This document shows, in pieces, positions 10,476 through 22,317 of a stretch of DNA of 64,000 nt. The stretch spans positions 1,910,001 to 1,974,000 of the forward strand of contig CP099427.1 in assembly GCA_024114885.1 (NCBI GenBank). Reading direction: 5' to 3'. How positions within the stretch are numbered: the stretch's first letter is position 1; every line of letters begins with the position of its first letter. Source of the DNA: Septoria linicola. Taxonomy: Eukaryota > Ascomycota > Dothideomycetes > Mycosphaerellales > Mycosphaerellaceae. A program made the position numbers and the translations under genes. The notes under the pieces are model-generated. The model did no database searches. It worked only from the letters and a program-made list of their open reading frames with translations, and was not told where the DNA came from.

Positions 10476-11824
10476 TTTATGAGCGTGATCCAGTTCTCTT
10501 TTCTGATCTGCGAAATCTCGTCGCAGTTGGGCGATTTTTCTTCCTCCAGACTGTCGGCGCGTCCGGTTGAAACGTCCTCCGTCCTTCGCCGTTTGCTGCT
10601 CTCGGCCTGCTGCTGGCGTTGGATTCGCTCGTTCTCCTTGTGCCCCTGTCGCTTTGGGTCATCTCTGTACGCGCTCCAGAGGTCTCGTGCGTTCCAAGCA
10701 CCATCATCATCTGGTCGGACAGCTGGAGCAAGCAGGCTGGTAGCCACGCCGCAGTTGTGGCACATCCGCCGCCGCCAAAGCTTGAGATACCATGAATCCC
10801 ATGGGAGACATTGTTGGTCTGCTTAGCACAGAATTGGGGAGTAGGTAAGGAAACTGCAAAGGAAAGATTGGCTGTCGATTCAGGTCAAATGACCATCTGG
10901 CGACTACTTATCCTGGGTGGGGTGACTGGAGACACTATTCGGCACATTGACGGCGGTGTGCCATTCGCCGCGGTCAGTAAGAGAGTTTCTGTCATGTTTC
11001 GTGCTGCAAACTCTTTGCGCATGATGAGCAGACTCGATGTCTCGTGATGAAGTCCAATTGCAAGTTTTGCGGGAAGACTGTTGTGTGTTTTCGAGGCTCT
11101 CGCCAGAGCTCGGATGTGGCGCATTGGCCGATATTGTGGCAGATGAGCCAGAACTTGGCCTGGTCTGCTTTTCGTGCACGGTATTTTCGTGCTGGAAGTC
11201 GTTTGTTGTTGTTGGCGAAAAGCACTTCTCTGTGTACATTGACGACAGGTTGACTTGTTGCTGCACAGCATGACAGCATTGCACGACATGTTGTGTCACG
11301 AAAGAGAGGAGAAAGAAATCCCAAAATCATCGTCGTTCATCGGCAACGGGCATCTCCACGAACGATCCCTGCGAGTTTGACGACATGAGCCACGCTGATT
11401 GGCCGCAGTTCCGCATTTACGAGCAGTTTCCAAGCCCGACTCCGTTGCGACTTCCCAACTCGAGCCTTCGCCGTTGTGCGTGCACTTTCCCACTACCACA
11501 TCAGCCCATTCCTTCCTCTTCACGCTCAGCACCTTCCTCACGCTCACGAGCGCAAGTGCGTCGCGCCTTCTGACCGCAGTCGCTCGTTCTTCCGGCGACC
11601 TTCCACCCAGCGACAGAGTCAGACAGCAACCCGAGTCACGATACGAGACGAGCCGGAGCGGACCATCACATTCCTCGCCCGACGTTGTCAGCACAAAATA
11701 CACCAACTGACGACACCGGGACGAGCATTGGAACCACTTTCTGCATCTCCATTGGGTCTTCCGAGGCATCCGACGACATTCACGATATCACTAGTCGACA
11801 ATCAAATGTGAGGGAGTGCCAGTC
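10476..11824. other. Probable 5' exons of the retropepsin-like gene, then promoter of the Cys-rich membrane protein
   Basis: Minus-strand frames at 10430-10765 (MCHNCGV near the start, then Arg/Glu-rich) and 10992-11330 (ending CSSCAKSL) may be 5' parts of the gene at 9834-10475; no splice model could be fixed. The stretch 11340-11824 holds pyrimidine-rich and CTCACG-rich sequence just before the ATG at 11825 and is probably its promoter and leader. Confidence 0.35.
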
Positions 11825-13013
11825 ATGGGTCGATACCACAACATTGTCCTCACGCTCTTCGCGTCCGCTGCGGCGGCGCAACAGGGAGTCCTCACGAACG
11901 GCAATAGCGAGCTGCCAGCATGCGGAACGAGCTGTCCACTGCTCATTCAGGCCGCCAACGCATGTTCCGCCACCGATGTGGCATCACAGGGCGCTTGGGT
12001 CTGCTTCTGTCAGTCTGCATATCTGACCCAACTGCGAACTTCCGCCACGGGCATCTGTGATTCGACATGTACCAACCCGACGGACCTGCAGCAAGTCAGC
12101 ACCTGGTACAATACGAACTGCGGCAGTGATAACGGTGCCTCCGCGCATGCGGGTGATGGATCGGGCACAACGGGTTCGGCTGCCACGGGCGATCAGACGA
12201 CGACGGATGCAAATGGAGGAAGTACGGACTCGAACTCTCAAAACACGGGCTCGTCAGGCTCATCAAGCTCATCGGGATCTTCGGGCACCATTGGAGGCAA
12301 TACGCTGAATGGTGTGGGTGTGGCGGTCGATTCGCCCCAGACGTGGTGGGAGAACCATTATGTGAGTGGCGAGATGTCCTGAGTGTGCAGACTGCACAGA
12401 GCTCTGGCTTGTACAGAGGGGTCGCAAAAGCTGACTGGTTACCAGAAATGGATCATCATGCTCATCATTCTCGCGATTGCCTTCCCACTCATCGCATGGG
12501 GAGCAATCTGGCTCAAGAGACGCCACGACCGCAAGCAGGATCAGGTCACAAGCGGCTTCAACGCAGGCATCACCGAGCGTCAACCACCGATGAGTGACAA
12601 AGACCTGAACAGGTGAGACCGAATGGTGTGCATCACATTTGCTTGTCCCATCTGCACTCCGGCCCGTCCACTGTCCAAGAACATACGTGAGAGAACTTCC
12701 ACTGACCATCGCTCTTGCCCACAGATCCACGACTTCCATTCCCGCAAGTGGCGCCGGAATCTCGGGAAGTGGCAGGAACTCGCCACAACGCACTCGCGAT
12801 GCATACATGCCTTACGGGTATGGTTATTCGCGGAGTGACAGCAGAAATAGCGGCAGGCAAGGTGTGCATCCTCTCGCGAGAGGAGAGACACCTGTAGAAA
12901 TGGTCGAACGAGGCCCCCACGATCCCGCCTCAGGCAAAGGAAAGCGCGTCTTGGTGCGAGAGAAGAGCTTGGGAGCCGGCAGCAGTGCCAGCAAAGATGG
13001 CTCGTGGGTTTGA
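11825..13013 (+). CDS. Secreted Cys-rich (CFEM-like) single-pass membrane protein
   Basis: Three exons, 11825-12361, 12431-12612 and 12725-13013 (335 aa), with introns of 69 and 112 nt. Order: signal peptide (residues 1-19, ending ASAAAAQ); Cys-rich domain with eight cysteines (PACGTSC ... ACSA ... CFC ... CDSTC ... NTNC); a Gly/Ser/Thr/Asn-rich stalk; a membrane helix (KWIIMLIILAIAFPLIAWGA) flanked outside by LTGYQ and inside by LKRRHDRK; and a basic Ser/Gly-rich cytoplasmic tail. The TGYQKWI motif before the helix is one I associate with a conserved family of ascomycete membrane proteins, which favours the acceptor after CAAAAG at 12430. The Cys pattern is CFEM-like but not a clean CFEM. 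The first ATG is at 11825; a GTG lies three codons earlier. Likely a surface protein; ligand unknown. Confidence 0.8.
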
Positions 13014-14416
13014 TTGCCGAGACATGTTGGATGCTCTCCTTTGGCGTGATGGCGGGATTGGCGGGTCGTGGTAATGATGTTATGGATATAATCTTTTTCT
13101 TCTTTCTTCTTGTACATGACTTTGGGCGACAGGCCGCATACGATGTAACGGGATCCAGTTTCTCTTTATCCTTCAATCTGCTGGGTCGTCTTGATGTGGT
13201 TGCGGCGATATCTATTCTCCTGAATATTCAATCCGTCGCTAACAAAAGCGGCTTCAATAGTGTGCTGTAAGTGGGAAGGCAAGATGAAAAGGAAAGAACT
13301 GCTCTCTCAAACGCAATATGTAGGTTGCGAGAACCTTTTCCAAATATGCTCTGCCTCATCAGAACGCGTCAGCTCCATCGACCATCTCTGGGGATGTGGA
13401 GGAGGCATTCTGTAGTTCTAGCGGGTGTTTCTCGGCTTCGACGATCTTCATTATTTCTTGTTTGAGCTTGCGACAACTTCACCTTCTTCATATCATTGGC
13501 CTCATCGATCAATTGGCTCGCCATGTTGATAATCTTTCCTATGCTACAGCCTAAACGATGTATTTCTCCTATCAAACATGTCGATTTGATGAAGAGTGTT
13601 TCAAAAGGGAAAGGATGGTTTGACGCCACGCGCGCCTTCCACTTCAGCCGTGCACTCTCGAGGGCGACTTCTGCAGCTTCTTCCACTTCATCTCATGGCG
13701 AAGCAGATAACTTGTGTCTGACCCACTCATATTCAAAGCGACAGCGAAATCTCGGCGCACGAAGCCAGCGGCGACCAGCCTTCCACTCTGGATGTTACTG
13801 TTTTGCCTTTGCCTCGGACTCCACAGCTCAAGGACACACACCTGGCAGCAAGTTGGCGATGCATCATTCTCGGAACGATGCTCCAGCCGGAGCGGAGTGG
13901 GCTTGCACGATGGCCACGATCAAGCCACGATGACTCCTTCTGGCCTATCGTCAACCAGACATTCAGGTCCTTCTTCCTCGCCTTCTTGATTCCGACTTCC
14001 ATATCCTGTTGGGCGGAACATAGAACTTATCGAGGTGATCAAGAGGCGTTGCAAAAAGGTGGCTCGGTATCTCCGGGCAGGGTGACCTTCGACCCCAGCT
14101 GTTCTCTCGTGTCGCCGACTTCTTCCTTGTGACTCTCTTCGCCGGACTGAGGACAGAGAACGAGCGATGCGGCACTAGGACGAATATGCTCTACCATCTA
14201 GAAGACCATCATATTCGAAGCGTAAAAATTGTCTACGACGATCAAGGCACTAAAACTTCCGCAAAAGCTTCCTGTCCTAAACCCTCGGAAGTCCCCATTC
14301 TCACTCTCGGCCAGGTCTTGCCCTCAGCCGATGACAAGTATTGAATGGCATCGCTGCCTGTTAAGAGCGAGAACTCAGCGGCAAGCTAGTCGCAATCTTG
14401 AGAATTGGAGACGCAC
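13014..14416. other. Intergenic, no supported gene
   Basis: Contains a T/C-rich stretch near 13090-13110 that may serve as 3' end of the upstream gene. A minus-strand frame at 13369-13686 (106 codons, helical, with many Glu/Lys) has no ATG and would need a 5' exon; I do not call it. Confidence 0.4.
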
Positions 14417-16611
14417 CTACTCCAGCGTCAGATCAACGACCTGCTTGCTCCTGCCCTTCATCTTCTTCTTCCGCCCTCTCGGGGGACACATCACAATCGC
14501 ACTGTTCAACTGCTGCCAAAATCTTCCGGCAAGTTCACCCTCCCAGGTATACTCACTCAATTCTGCTCCATCACCATTCGCGAACCTCAAATCAAAAGAA
14601 TCCTTCGCCAGGTTGAACAGCGTCTCGGCATTGTCGCAGTTGCACTGGCTGATGACGTAGCGGACCTCTTCAGGAGATGCTTCATCTTTGGCGAAGGCCT
14701 GGTCGTTGAAGACGAGGATGGGACCGTTGGCGTAGGCGGGTTGGCCCATGAGAGGGTCCCGGCAGCACTGTAAGGGTTGGCAATTTGGATGGGCGGAGCG
14801 GAAACGGGCTTCTGGTTCCGGCTTGATTTCCTGCTGCGACTGAGTGCGAGCTCGCTTGTTCTTGGACTGCTTACGATGCTTGTTCCGCCGCCAGCGCTTG
14901 AAAGATGGCTTCTCGTCCGCTGATGATTCAGCTTCTGGACTGTGCACTTGCTCACGCTTCGATGATCGACTGCTGGTCATCGAAGACACGGAGCTCTCCA
15001 CTGGGCTTGGACAGGGTTTCTTGTCGGAGGCTTGTACCAACGGAGAACTGCTGGAAGGACCTGGCCGGAAAGCAAGAGTCATGGCCGGTGTCTCAGTCCG
15101 CGGCCAGTCCTTCCTCTCTTCCTCAAAGCCTTTGCTGGCATATGATTTGAACGCCTCCGAAGGTCTCTTTGACTGCTGCTGCGCTGTCTGAAGCTCGAGA
15201 TCCTTCCGAACATCGGCCAGAGGATCTGTAGTGTGCCTCTTTGGCGTAGCGCAGTACAGCGAATCATCAGTAGGCGTGACAGAGGCCCGCAGATCTGTGT
15301 TTGAAGCTCGGCGCATGTCTCCATTGCTTTGCTGATCGCTGGGATCATGCTGTACAGGCGAGGCTGTCGCATTATTGTCTAGTCCTGGAGACAAACTACA
15401 TTGCTGTGCGGGCGCTGGTGGAGAAGCCGTTCCAAAATCCATTTGAAGCACGTCATTGATGAAGTCGTCAACATACAGATCATCCCGCAGGGCGGCAGCT
15501 TGTTGGCTCGCTCGTAATCCTCCACCATGGCTATCATATGTCTCGAGGCGGTCGCCTCTTTCGTACTCCCGATCTGTGGTGGTCAGTAGATGGTACGCCA
15601 CGAGGAAAGCTTAGACTCACGCGACAAGTGGGATTCGCAATTAGACACATTTCCGAGGATCGCACACCCAACACAAGCTCCTCTAAAGTGGGAATCCACA
15701 CTCACGCACTTGGGCACTGGCGATTTGCCGTTTGTGCAGCTCGAGCACGGGTCTGGGATGGCTTGACCGACACAATACGCAAGCAATGCCATGAATGTCG
15801 TTGGTCTCCCGATCTGTATCGCCTTGCCGGCCTCGATAAATTGCTTGCTGAATATAAGTGGCCTTCGCACCGGTCTGTTGAGTAAAGCCAAAGCATCTGG
15901 TGTCAAAGGCTTCTCTTTGGCCCTTCGCCGGCTATATCTCAGGAGCGGCATCGTGTGATCAATGTCTTTCGGCTGGAAGTACTCGCTTCTTGGACCCATG
16001 AAGACGTCTGTGTCGGCAGGCATCTGGTACTCCAACGGGAGCAGCGGCGCTTCCGGCTTGTGCAGCTTCCAGAATGCCGGCGTCCGAAAGTCAAGTATGA
16101 TCTCTTGATCCGGGTTTCTTATGTGCCATGCAGCTATTGCCTCCATCGCGCCGCCAAGCATCCATACCGGCCGCCAACTGTCTTTCCAAACCACTTCCCG
16201 CTCAAAAGAGTTGACTATGTTGACCTCTGAAACGTCATCCCAGCGGCCTCCGTCGATATCCACTACCCACGACTCATCGTCGTTCTGGCGGATCCTGTCG
16301 TTTCTCACTATGCTAGGCCTCCATTTGACCTTGTACAACACTATGCTGTCCTCAAACTTTCTGCCCAGTATCTGGTCCACCTCGAAAGATCGCTCAAGAG
16401 ATAGCACGCCCATTTGCGCTGGCTTCCCTACGTCATCTTCTTCGTCCACCTCACTGAGCTCTGCCTCGTCGTCCTCGAGCATACTGGGAGACGAACGAAT
16501 GTCGGTTCCAACGGAGACACTTGATCGTCCAGACACCCAAGAGCTGGTCACTGATGTATCAGCATCTCGCTCTATGGTCTCTGCAAGGTATCTCTCGTCA
16601 ATGGTTGCCAT
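14417..16611 (-). CDS. Chromo-like / Cys-cluster protein, paralogue C
   Basis: Two exons, 16611-15621 and 15573-14417 (715 aa), with one 47-nt intron (GTGAGT donor, CTGAC branch, CACAG acceptor). The ATG at 16611 gives MATIDERYLAET. Acidic N-terminus; chromo-like block FEVDQILGRK...LYKVKWRPS; second block VVWKDSWRPVWMLGGA; then RPLIFSKQFI and a complete Cys cluster CSSCTNGKSPVPKCV...GACVGC. A long Ser/Pro-rich linker follows with a strongly basic patch (KRWRRNKHRKQSKNKRAR), a likely nuclear signal. The C-terminal domain (PILVFNDQAFAKDEASPEE, FWQQLN) matches paralogue B. The two introns that interrupt the conserved blocks of paralogue B are absent here. Nuclear, probably nucleic-acid-binding by inference; no known function. 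Confidence 0.8.
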
Positions 16612-17620
16612 GATTCGTGGCCGCTGTGTAGCTACACGAACCGCGTCAGCACGAGTGCTCGAAAACACCTCAGCAACTTACGGAAGTTTGCTGTGGGATT
16701 TGTATGGCGCCGTCCTGGACTGGGTGCAGCAGACTTCTTCCTCTGAGCTTGGGAAAATGGAGACAGCTTCGATTGATCACGATTTGCAACTCGACCACAA
16801 ATAGCGTCCCGCCTCCAGGCCACATGTGCCATTGGAGTTGTGCCGGTTGTCGAGACACGAAGCAGAGCACACGAACACAGCTTGACACGACTTGCTCACG
16901 ACAGACGTGCTCAGACGCGTTGGACATGGGCGGTAACGGCAAAATCTAAGCTTTGGTCCCTCCATCGCTAATTGATTGAGCTGCCATCAACTGGACCTGC
17001 GGCAGAGTTGAATGTTGACTGGGATACCTTCTGTTGTCAGAGACAATTCATTCACCCTTGTGCTAGAACCTCGGGGGCTTTGACTGCAGCTCCGAAAGTA
17101 TCGAGCACCTCACAAAAGGCAAGCTGCAGTTGCATGTCAGCCGCGACTCGTACTGCTCGTCGCATTATCACGCTCCCTCAAGGCATAACGACCTGCTGAG
17201 AATTGCTCTCCAGAAGAGAAACTCATATCGAATGTGCTCGACTGCATGCAGAGCAACATGACGTAAGGACAGGTGCATTTGCTGGCCCGTGTCCTTGCGT
17301 GGCTGGGCATGTGCCTTGACGAGGTCCTTGAACACAGACTGTCGGGCGATGACTTTGCGAGCGAGCATGTCGCTGGCACAATCAGATTGTGTAGACCGGC
17401 TTTACCTGGTTTTCAAATTGAAAGCAAGACGTGGTGTTGCATCGACTCTACAAACAGAGCACATATTTCGACTCTTGCGGGCAATTCTTTGAGCGACATT
17501 TCATGCTGCTCCAACCCTCTCGGTCTGAAGTAGGCCATCACGTCCAGCCAGCATCGCTAGCACAAGACCAGATCACGCCAAGGTATTGTCACCAACCTCG
17601 GCGCTTTGAGAGTCCGGCCC
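16612..17620. other. Intergenic, no supported gene
   Basis: Only short overlapping frames without coding character. Includes the probable promoter of the minus-strand gene ending at 14417. Confidence 0.4.
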
Positions 17621-18175
17621 ATGAAATTGACGGCGCTCACTCAGCAGACATCGGAGTGCTCCTGCCAAGGAATGTCGCGACGGAAAGACAATCGCCGAAG
17701 CAGCGAGCTGCCGGCGGAGCTCGAAGGGTCTTTGGACATCATCCGCAATCACAGTCCTTCCTCCATCCTCTACCAGACGGCAATGGAAACGGCCTCCCAC
17801 TACATCGTGACGAACATAGCTCCCGGGTCGTATCTCCCGTGTATCATTAACAACCTCAAATTGGTACATCACGAATTGACCTGTAGAGGCACTCTGGAGG
17901 ATCGCGTTGAAGAAGTGATGTATCAGTTACAGGCAGATGTACAAGCCTATCTGATCAGAATGCTCGCAAAGATGATAGACGATGGCCTCGAACTTGAGCG
18001 TATAATCGATATGCTACGTGAGGCGACTAATGCTGATGCTGGCCAGAGCACGCAAGAGTATGGTTGCGAAATGGGCATTTCGAAAGACGAAGCAGGAAGT
18101 GCAGAGATGCGGCCATCACACGTTGATGTGGGCCACGGTGGTGCCATGGACAAAGAGACCAAGCATGAAAAGTGA
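17621..18175 (+). CDS. Hypothetical protein, short paralogue of the 19-kb gene
   Basis: Frame of 184 aa from the ATG at 17621; a later ATG at 17672 is an alternative. Residues about 30-110 resemble the N-terminal part of the protein starting at 19051: a basic run, then LPAELEGSLDIIRNHS against LPRSVQDSFKIIRDYN, then a helix ending HYIV against HIL, then a second helical pair. It lacks the Myb-like and zinc-knuckle parts of that protein. It looks like a truncated tandem copy or an independent short gene. Function unknown. Confidence 0.45.
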   Translation: MKLTALTQQTSECSCQGMSRRKDNRRSSELPAELEGSLDIIRNHSPSSILYQTAMETASHYIVTNIAPGSYLPCIINNLKLVHHELTCRGTLEDRVEEVMYQLQADVQAYLIRMLAKMIDDGLELERIIDMLREATNADAGQSTQEYGCEMGISKDEAGSAEMRPSHVDVGHGGAMDKETKHEK

Positions 18176-19050
18176 CAGACCTTCGATTCTGGATGGTCAT
18201 TGGATGCACTTCCCGTGATATAATACCTATGCCGAGTGTATGAGAGCAGCAGCTTTCCGTCATATTGCCCGAGCTGGACTCGTAGTCGATGTCGTTGGAC
18301 AGGATGGCTTTACAATTCACACTGGACGCGTGATCTTCCGCTCGGAATACTAAACTCCTGCAAGTCTAATGTCCGGCATCACTACTTGAAGTAGCTTGAC
18401 CACACTTGATTGATGTTCTGCTTCACTCGGCCTGCGTCCACTTCGGAAGCGATGTGAATGCACTTTACTCCAGCGCAAGCGTCAGCGATATGTGGTCGCG
18501 AATAGCGTCCGCGATATATGCATCCAGACTGGTCACATTGGGCGCCTGTCGCTCACCTTCCGGTGCCAACGTGGTCCACGCTATGTGTGAGAGCACTACA
18601 GAAGAAGGCGGAGCTTCATGATTGTGGCATCAATAACTGGCCATCTTCGCTCACTTGCCCAAGATTGCATCGTGTTGCGGTGCAGAACTCCTGAAGCAAA
18701 TGTATGTTCCTTTCGAAGACTCCAAGGCGCCGATCACTTACGATTGTTGTTTGTGCGGCGGCGCGTTGAATAGCTGCGGGCACGCTTGTGGGGTGCACGC
18801 CCTGAATGTGGCTGCAGCAAAAGTGTAAACATGGGTCCGGGGTTTTGTGAGATGAGCGTGGCTGGACGTTCCAGCACTGGGGCAGTTTGTGACTGCGGAG
18901 CGATGCAGAGCGTGTGTTTCACAGAACTTGTACTTTCGATGCATCAAACGATGGGCGAGTCTATTCTCCGCATGTCTTGTGTCGCGCCTGCTACGAACCA
19001 TCGTCGGACAGCAAAGCTCCTAACTAACGGCAGCGTGTAATATAATTGCA
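18176..19050. other. Intergenic between two related genes
   Basis: No supported gene. The bases just before 19051 (TAATATAATTGCA) are AT-rich and could contain the core promoter of the next gene. Confidence 0.4.
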
Positions 19051-21038
19051 ATGACGGCTCCGAACAATGAGGAAGACTGGGTCTACCAAGAGGTCAAGAA
19101 GGAGAAAGACATTCGGGCGCCAAAGCACATCTCACCGGGTATCACAGATATGGTATCTCCAAATATCAAGTCAAAGAGAAGGCGCAGACTACCACGATCA
19201 GTGCAAGACTCTTTCAAGATCATTCGCGACTATAACGAGAAGTCCTCGTTGTCCAAGCACGCCATGAAGACCATACAGCAACACATCCTGGAGAGTGTCG
19301 TACAAGAGTCAAAGCTATGGTCGCTGGAATCGAAACTCCAGCAGGTACAGCGACGCATGCAGAAAAAAGGCGTGTCAAGAAGCAAGGTCAAATGTGTGAT
19401 GGGATGGCTCAGGGCAGAATGTCCGAGGCACATGACAGGACAGGGTGAGGCTATTCCATGTGCTGCTCAGAACGGAATGAAGTCGTCACCACCACAGGCT
19501 CAGCGTTCGTCGCTCCCGTCGGACACCGCGCAGATGCTCGTCGATGAGCAGACCGAGTGCCCTAAGGCAAGCAAGATCATAGAAGAGGAGAAGACGATGA
19601 AGCAGAAGAAGAAGAAAAGAAGAAGACGACGGAGAAGAAGCCCCAACAGGGCAAGGGACCAATCTTTGAGCTGCTACAACTGAAGAAGCATTCGAAGATC
19701 CAGGCTTGGGCAGCAAAGTACTGCAAAAGTCCTCCAGAGCTCTTCAAGTATATTCTCTCGGGAAAAGCATCCGCAGATCTTACGTGGAGCAACATTTCGC
19801 GCGACCAGCGGGAAGCTTGTCAGAAGGTACACCAGAACCTTGAACAAGGCAAGCCACTGACACAAACTATTGTGCAGCTGCTGCTTGAGAGACTGCTTCC
19901 CTCAATCCAACCACCCGCGCCTACCACGGATACTACCAACACGACAGATCACACGGGAAAATGCTCAGATGATCCAGAGCGAGACGCCGGCGACCCGGGT
20001 TCTGTTCATGATCAGCGAGTGATTGGAAGAGACAACAAGCACCCCAAGTTCTGGACACCCGCTGAGGATGAAATGGTACTGAACTGCGTGACCCGAGGAT
20101 GGTCCAACGAGACCATTGCCGCTGCCCTGCCGTCTCCTATACGTCGCACAGGCAAAGCCATTGCCAAACGCAAATGCCTGTTGAAGAAGAGCCATCCACG
20201 TTACTCCACAACACCTGTGGTCAACGGAGATTCAAGCCCGCGACCAAAGCCAGACAGTGCGCAGTCACCATCTGATTCATGCACCTTGCGAGCTAATCTC
20301 GTCAAACAATCTATTCGATCAAGAACTCATCCTGTCATTGCAACGTCACATCGCCCTGCTGTCGGCTGTAGAAGCTTGTCAAGAGAACCAGATGCCACAA
20401 TCGTGGAATTACATGCAGAACTGTGCAGTGCCGACACCACGGTGGAGTACCTCTTCCTACCTATCGCAACCCCAGAAGTGCCTGTCGTGGACGCCACAAC
20501 GCAAGAAGTCACGACTGCCTGCCTGGCTGCATTCGGCGGTCGCACATCGTTCCAGTCAGCGGACATCCTTGGAGTTGGCTGTTGGGTTGCCATATTCAAG
20601 AAGACTGGCACATTGACTATTCCCAAGAGACGTTACTTGCAAGCCAAGATCAAGCTTCGCGAGCACATGTTCCAAGCTAGACATCTCCTCTTGACAATGT
20701 CACGAGTGTTCATTGCAAACATCTCACAGGAGCCGGATCTTCAGATAGCTCAGTTGTCGAAAGCGATCAACAAAGCTTTCCAGGAATCTAGTCACGGGAA
20801 GCCCTTGTTGTTCTTGCCCGTGAATCCGCGACCAGACCGAGCTGACGAGCAAGGCATCTTGGCACGCTTTGCTTCTCGAGTACCAATCGTGCAATTCTAC
20901 ATTCCCGTGCTCGTTGGTGTGCGATGGGTTCATGTCCGCTTCGAACCTTTCGACGCATTCGGACAGTGCTGGTCATGTGGCATTTCGCATTCCCAAGGAT
21001 GGTGCAAGGATGCGGTTGGTCTTCAGTGTTCTGATTGA
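19051..21038 (+). CDS. Myb-like, ORF1/gag-like protein with zinc knuckle (frame break near 19445-19620)
   Basis: Frame one runs 19051-19683. A second frame, open from 19567, runs to 21038. They join either by an intron at 19445-19575 (GTGAGG donor, CAAG acceptor; in frame) or by repairing a one-base slip in the A/AAG-rich tract near 19610, where Lys-rich sequence reads through in both frames. The N-terminus has the helical domain shared with 17621-18175. The middle has a Myb/SANT-like segment, KFWTPAEDEMVLNCV then GWSNETIAAALPSPI and RTGKAI. The C-terminal ~230 residues follow the ORF1-like pattern of the 4929-6326 protein and end in a knuckle CWSCGISHSQGWC. A DNA-binding domain plus gag-like fold suggests a transposon-derived gene; function inferred only. 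Confidence 0.55.
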
Positions 21039-21397
21039 GAAGACAGCGTAGTCACAGGCCAGTGTGCCATACTATATCCTTGACTCCAAAAAAGCATCGT
21101 CCGCAGAGGCATTTGCTGCGAAGGCGCGAGGTCCTTGACATTTCGGTTCTGTCTCGTGGAAAGACACGGTGATGTGCAATCAACGATTGCATTTTGCTCT
21201 AGCGTAACTCTAGTCTACAAATCAATGCTTATTCCCAATTTCCAATGCCTTTTCTCCTGCCGGATCATGTGTGCTCATGTGCTCATCGCAGTGTGTTGCG
21301 CCATGTCCTTTATCTATTTCTGTTCTTCTAAATGTGTCCTGCTTACGGTATCTCCTTGCTCGAATGTATCGTTCCTGCTTCAGCGGATGTGGAACGC

Positions 21398-22166
21398 CTA
21401 GTTGAGGTTGCCACCGCAGAGGAGGCCTTGGCCGAGCTGCTTTCCTGTTAGCACTGATACATCTTTGAGAGAATCATGACTCACGACAGGAAGAAGACAG
21501 CACTGAGCAGTGAGGCCTTGGTCGGCACATTGACCAACGAAGTTGTCGCGGGAAGTGATGGTGTCTGGCACTTTGAAGGGGTCAGCATGAAGTCATCTTA
21601 CTGCGGGTAGGAAAGTCCATACCATCGTTGCAGTCCAAGCTTGCAAGGTCAAGAACGTTGGTAGCACAGCACTGAGGAGTGTTGGCAAGGCCGTTGCAGG
21701 GGTTCACGGAGCCGACTGGAATGGTTGGGACAGTAGGGTTGGTGGTGCCTGGGCGGCCTGGAGTGACAACGCGGCCGCCATTGTTGTTGCTACCATTGCC
21801 GGAGCCGTTGCCGGAACCGTTCCCTGAGAAGACATGTCAGCATTGTGTACTTCGAGACGGACGCACCTGAAGACATACCGTTGCCATTGTTGCCTTTACC
21901 GGAGTTTCCGTTGCCTTGAAGCTGTCAGTGCTGCTCACAGTCATTGAATAGTGTTACGAACCGTTTCCTGAGCCATTTCCGGAGTTGCCATTGCCCGATC
22001 CACTGTTGCCGTTACCATCGCCAGAGTTACCGCCGCCGTAGCTGTTTGGGTAGTATCCTGCGTATGCGTTTTGTTGACGAGTAACAAGGGCATTGTTGGC
22101 GCTGCGCTCGTGAACGAGCGGGGTTGCGATTGCCAGAGAGGCGAGGGCGAGGACGGAGAACTGCAT
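21398..22166 (-). CDS. Class II hydrophobin with Gly/Asn/Ser-rich N-terminal extension
   Basis: Five exons: 22166-21962, 21914-21879, 21823-21623, 21570-21485 and 21435-21398 (188 aa). Introns are 47-55 nt. The Gly-rich repeats stay in frame across the 36-nt second exon. Signal peptide at residues 1-18 (MQFSVLALASLAIA), then a Gly/Asn/Ser repeat region, then a Pro/Thr-rich spacer. The mature domain has eight cysteines spaced C-X8-CC-X11-C-X16-C-X8-CC-X10-C, the class II pattern. Hydrophobins are secreted amphipathic proteins that coat hyphae and spores and lower surface tension. The repeat extension is unlike the short class II proteins and resembles the longer, repeat-bearing ones. An AT-rich TATA sequence lies about 145 bp upstream of the ATG. 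The exact final exon rests on the LGQGLLCGG ending. Confidence 0.92.
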
Positions 22167-22308
22167 TTTGCTTGTTTGAAAGAGTGGGTTGTCCTGGAAT
22201 GGGATCTGTGTGAAAAGAGTGTGTTGAGGCAAGCTGGTAGAACGAATGTGGTGAAGACTGAAGATGTTGCTGATGAGGATGATGTTGGTTGAGGAAGATT
22301 GCAGCGCG

Positions 22309-22317
22309 TTATATATG
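22309..22317 (-). promoter_or_regulatory. TATA box of the hydrophobin gene
   Basis: CATATATAA on the minus strand, about 145 bp upstream of the hydrophobin ATG. It is followed by a CA/CT-rich leader (CAACCAACATCATCCTCATC) typical of strongly expressed filamentous-fungal genes. Confidence 0.5.
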
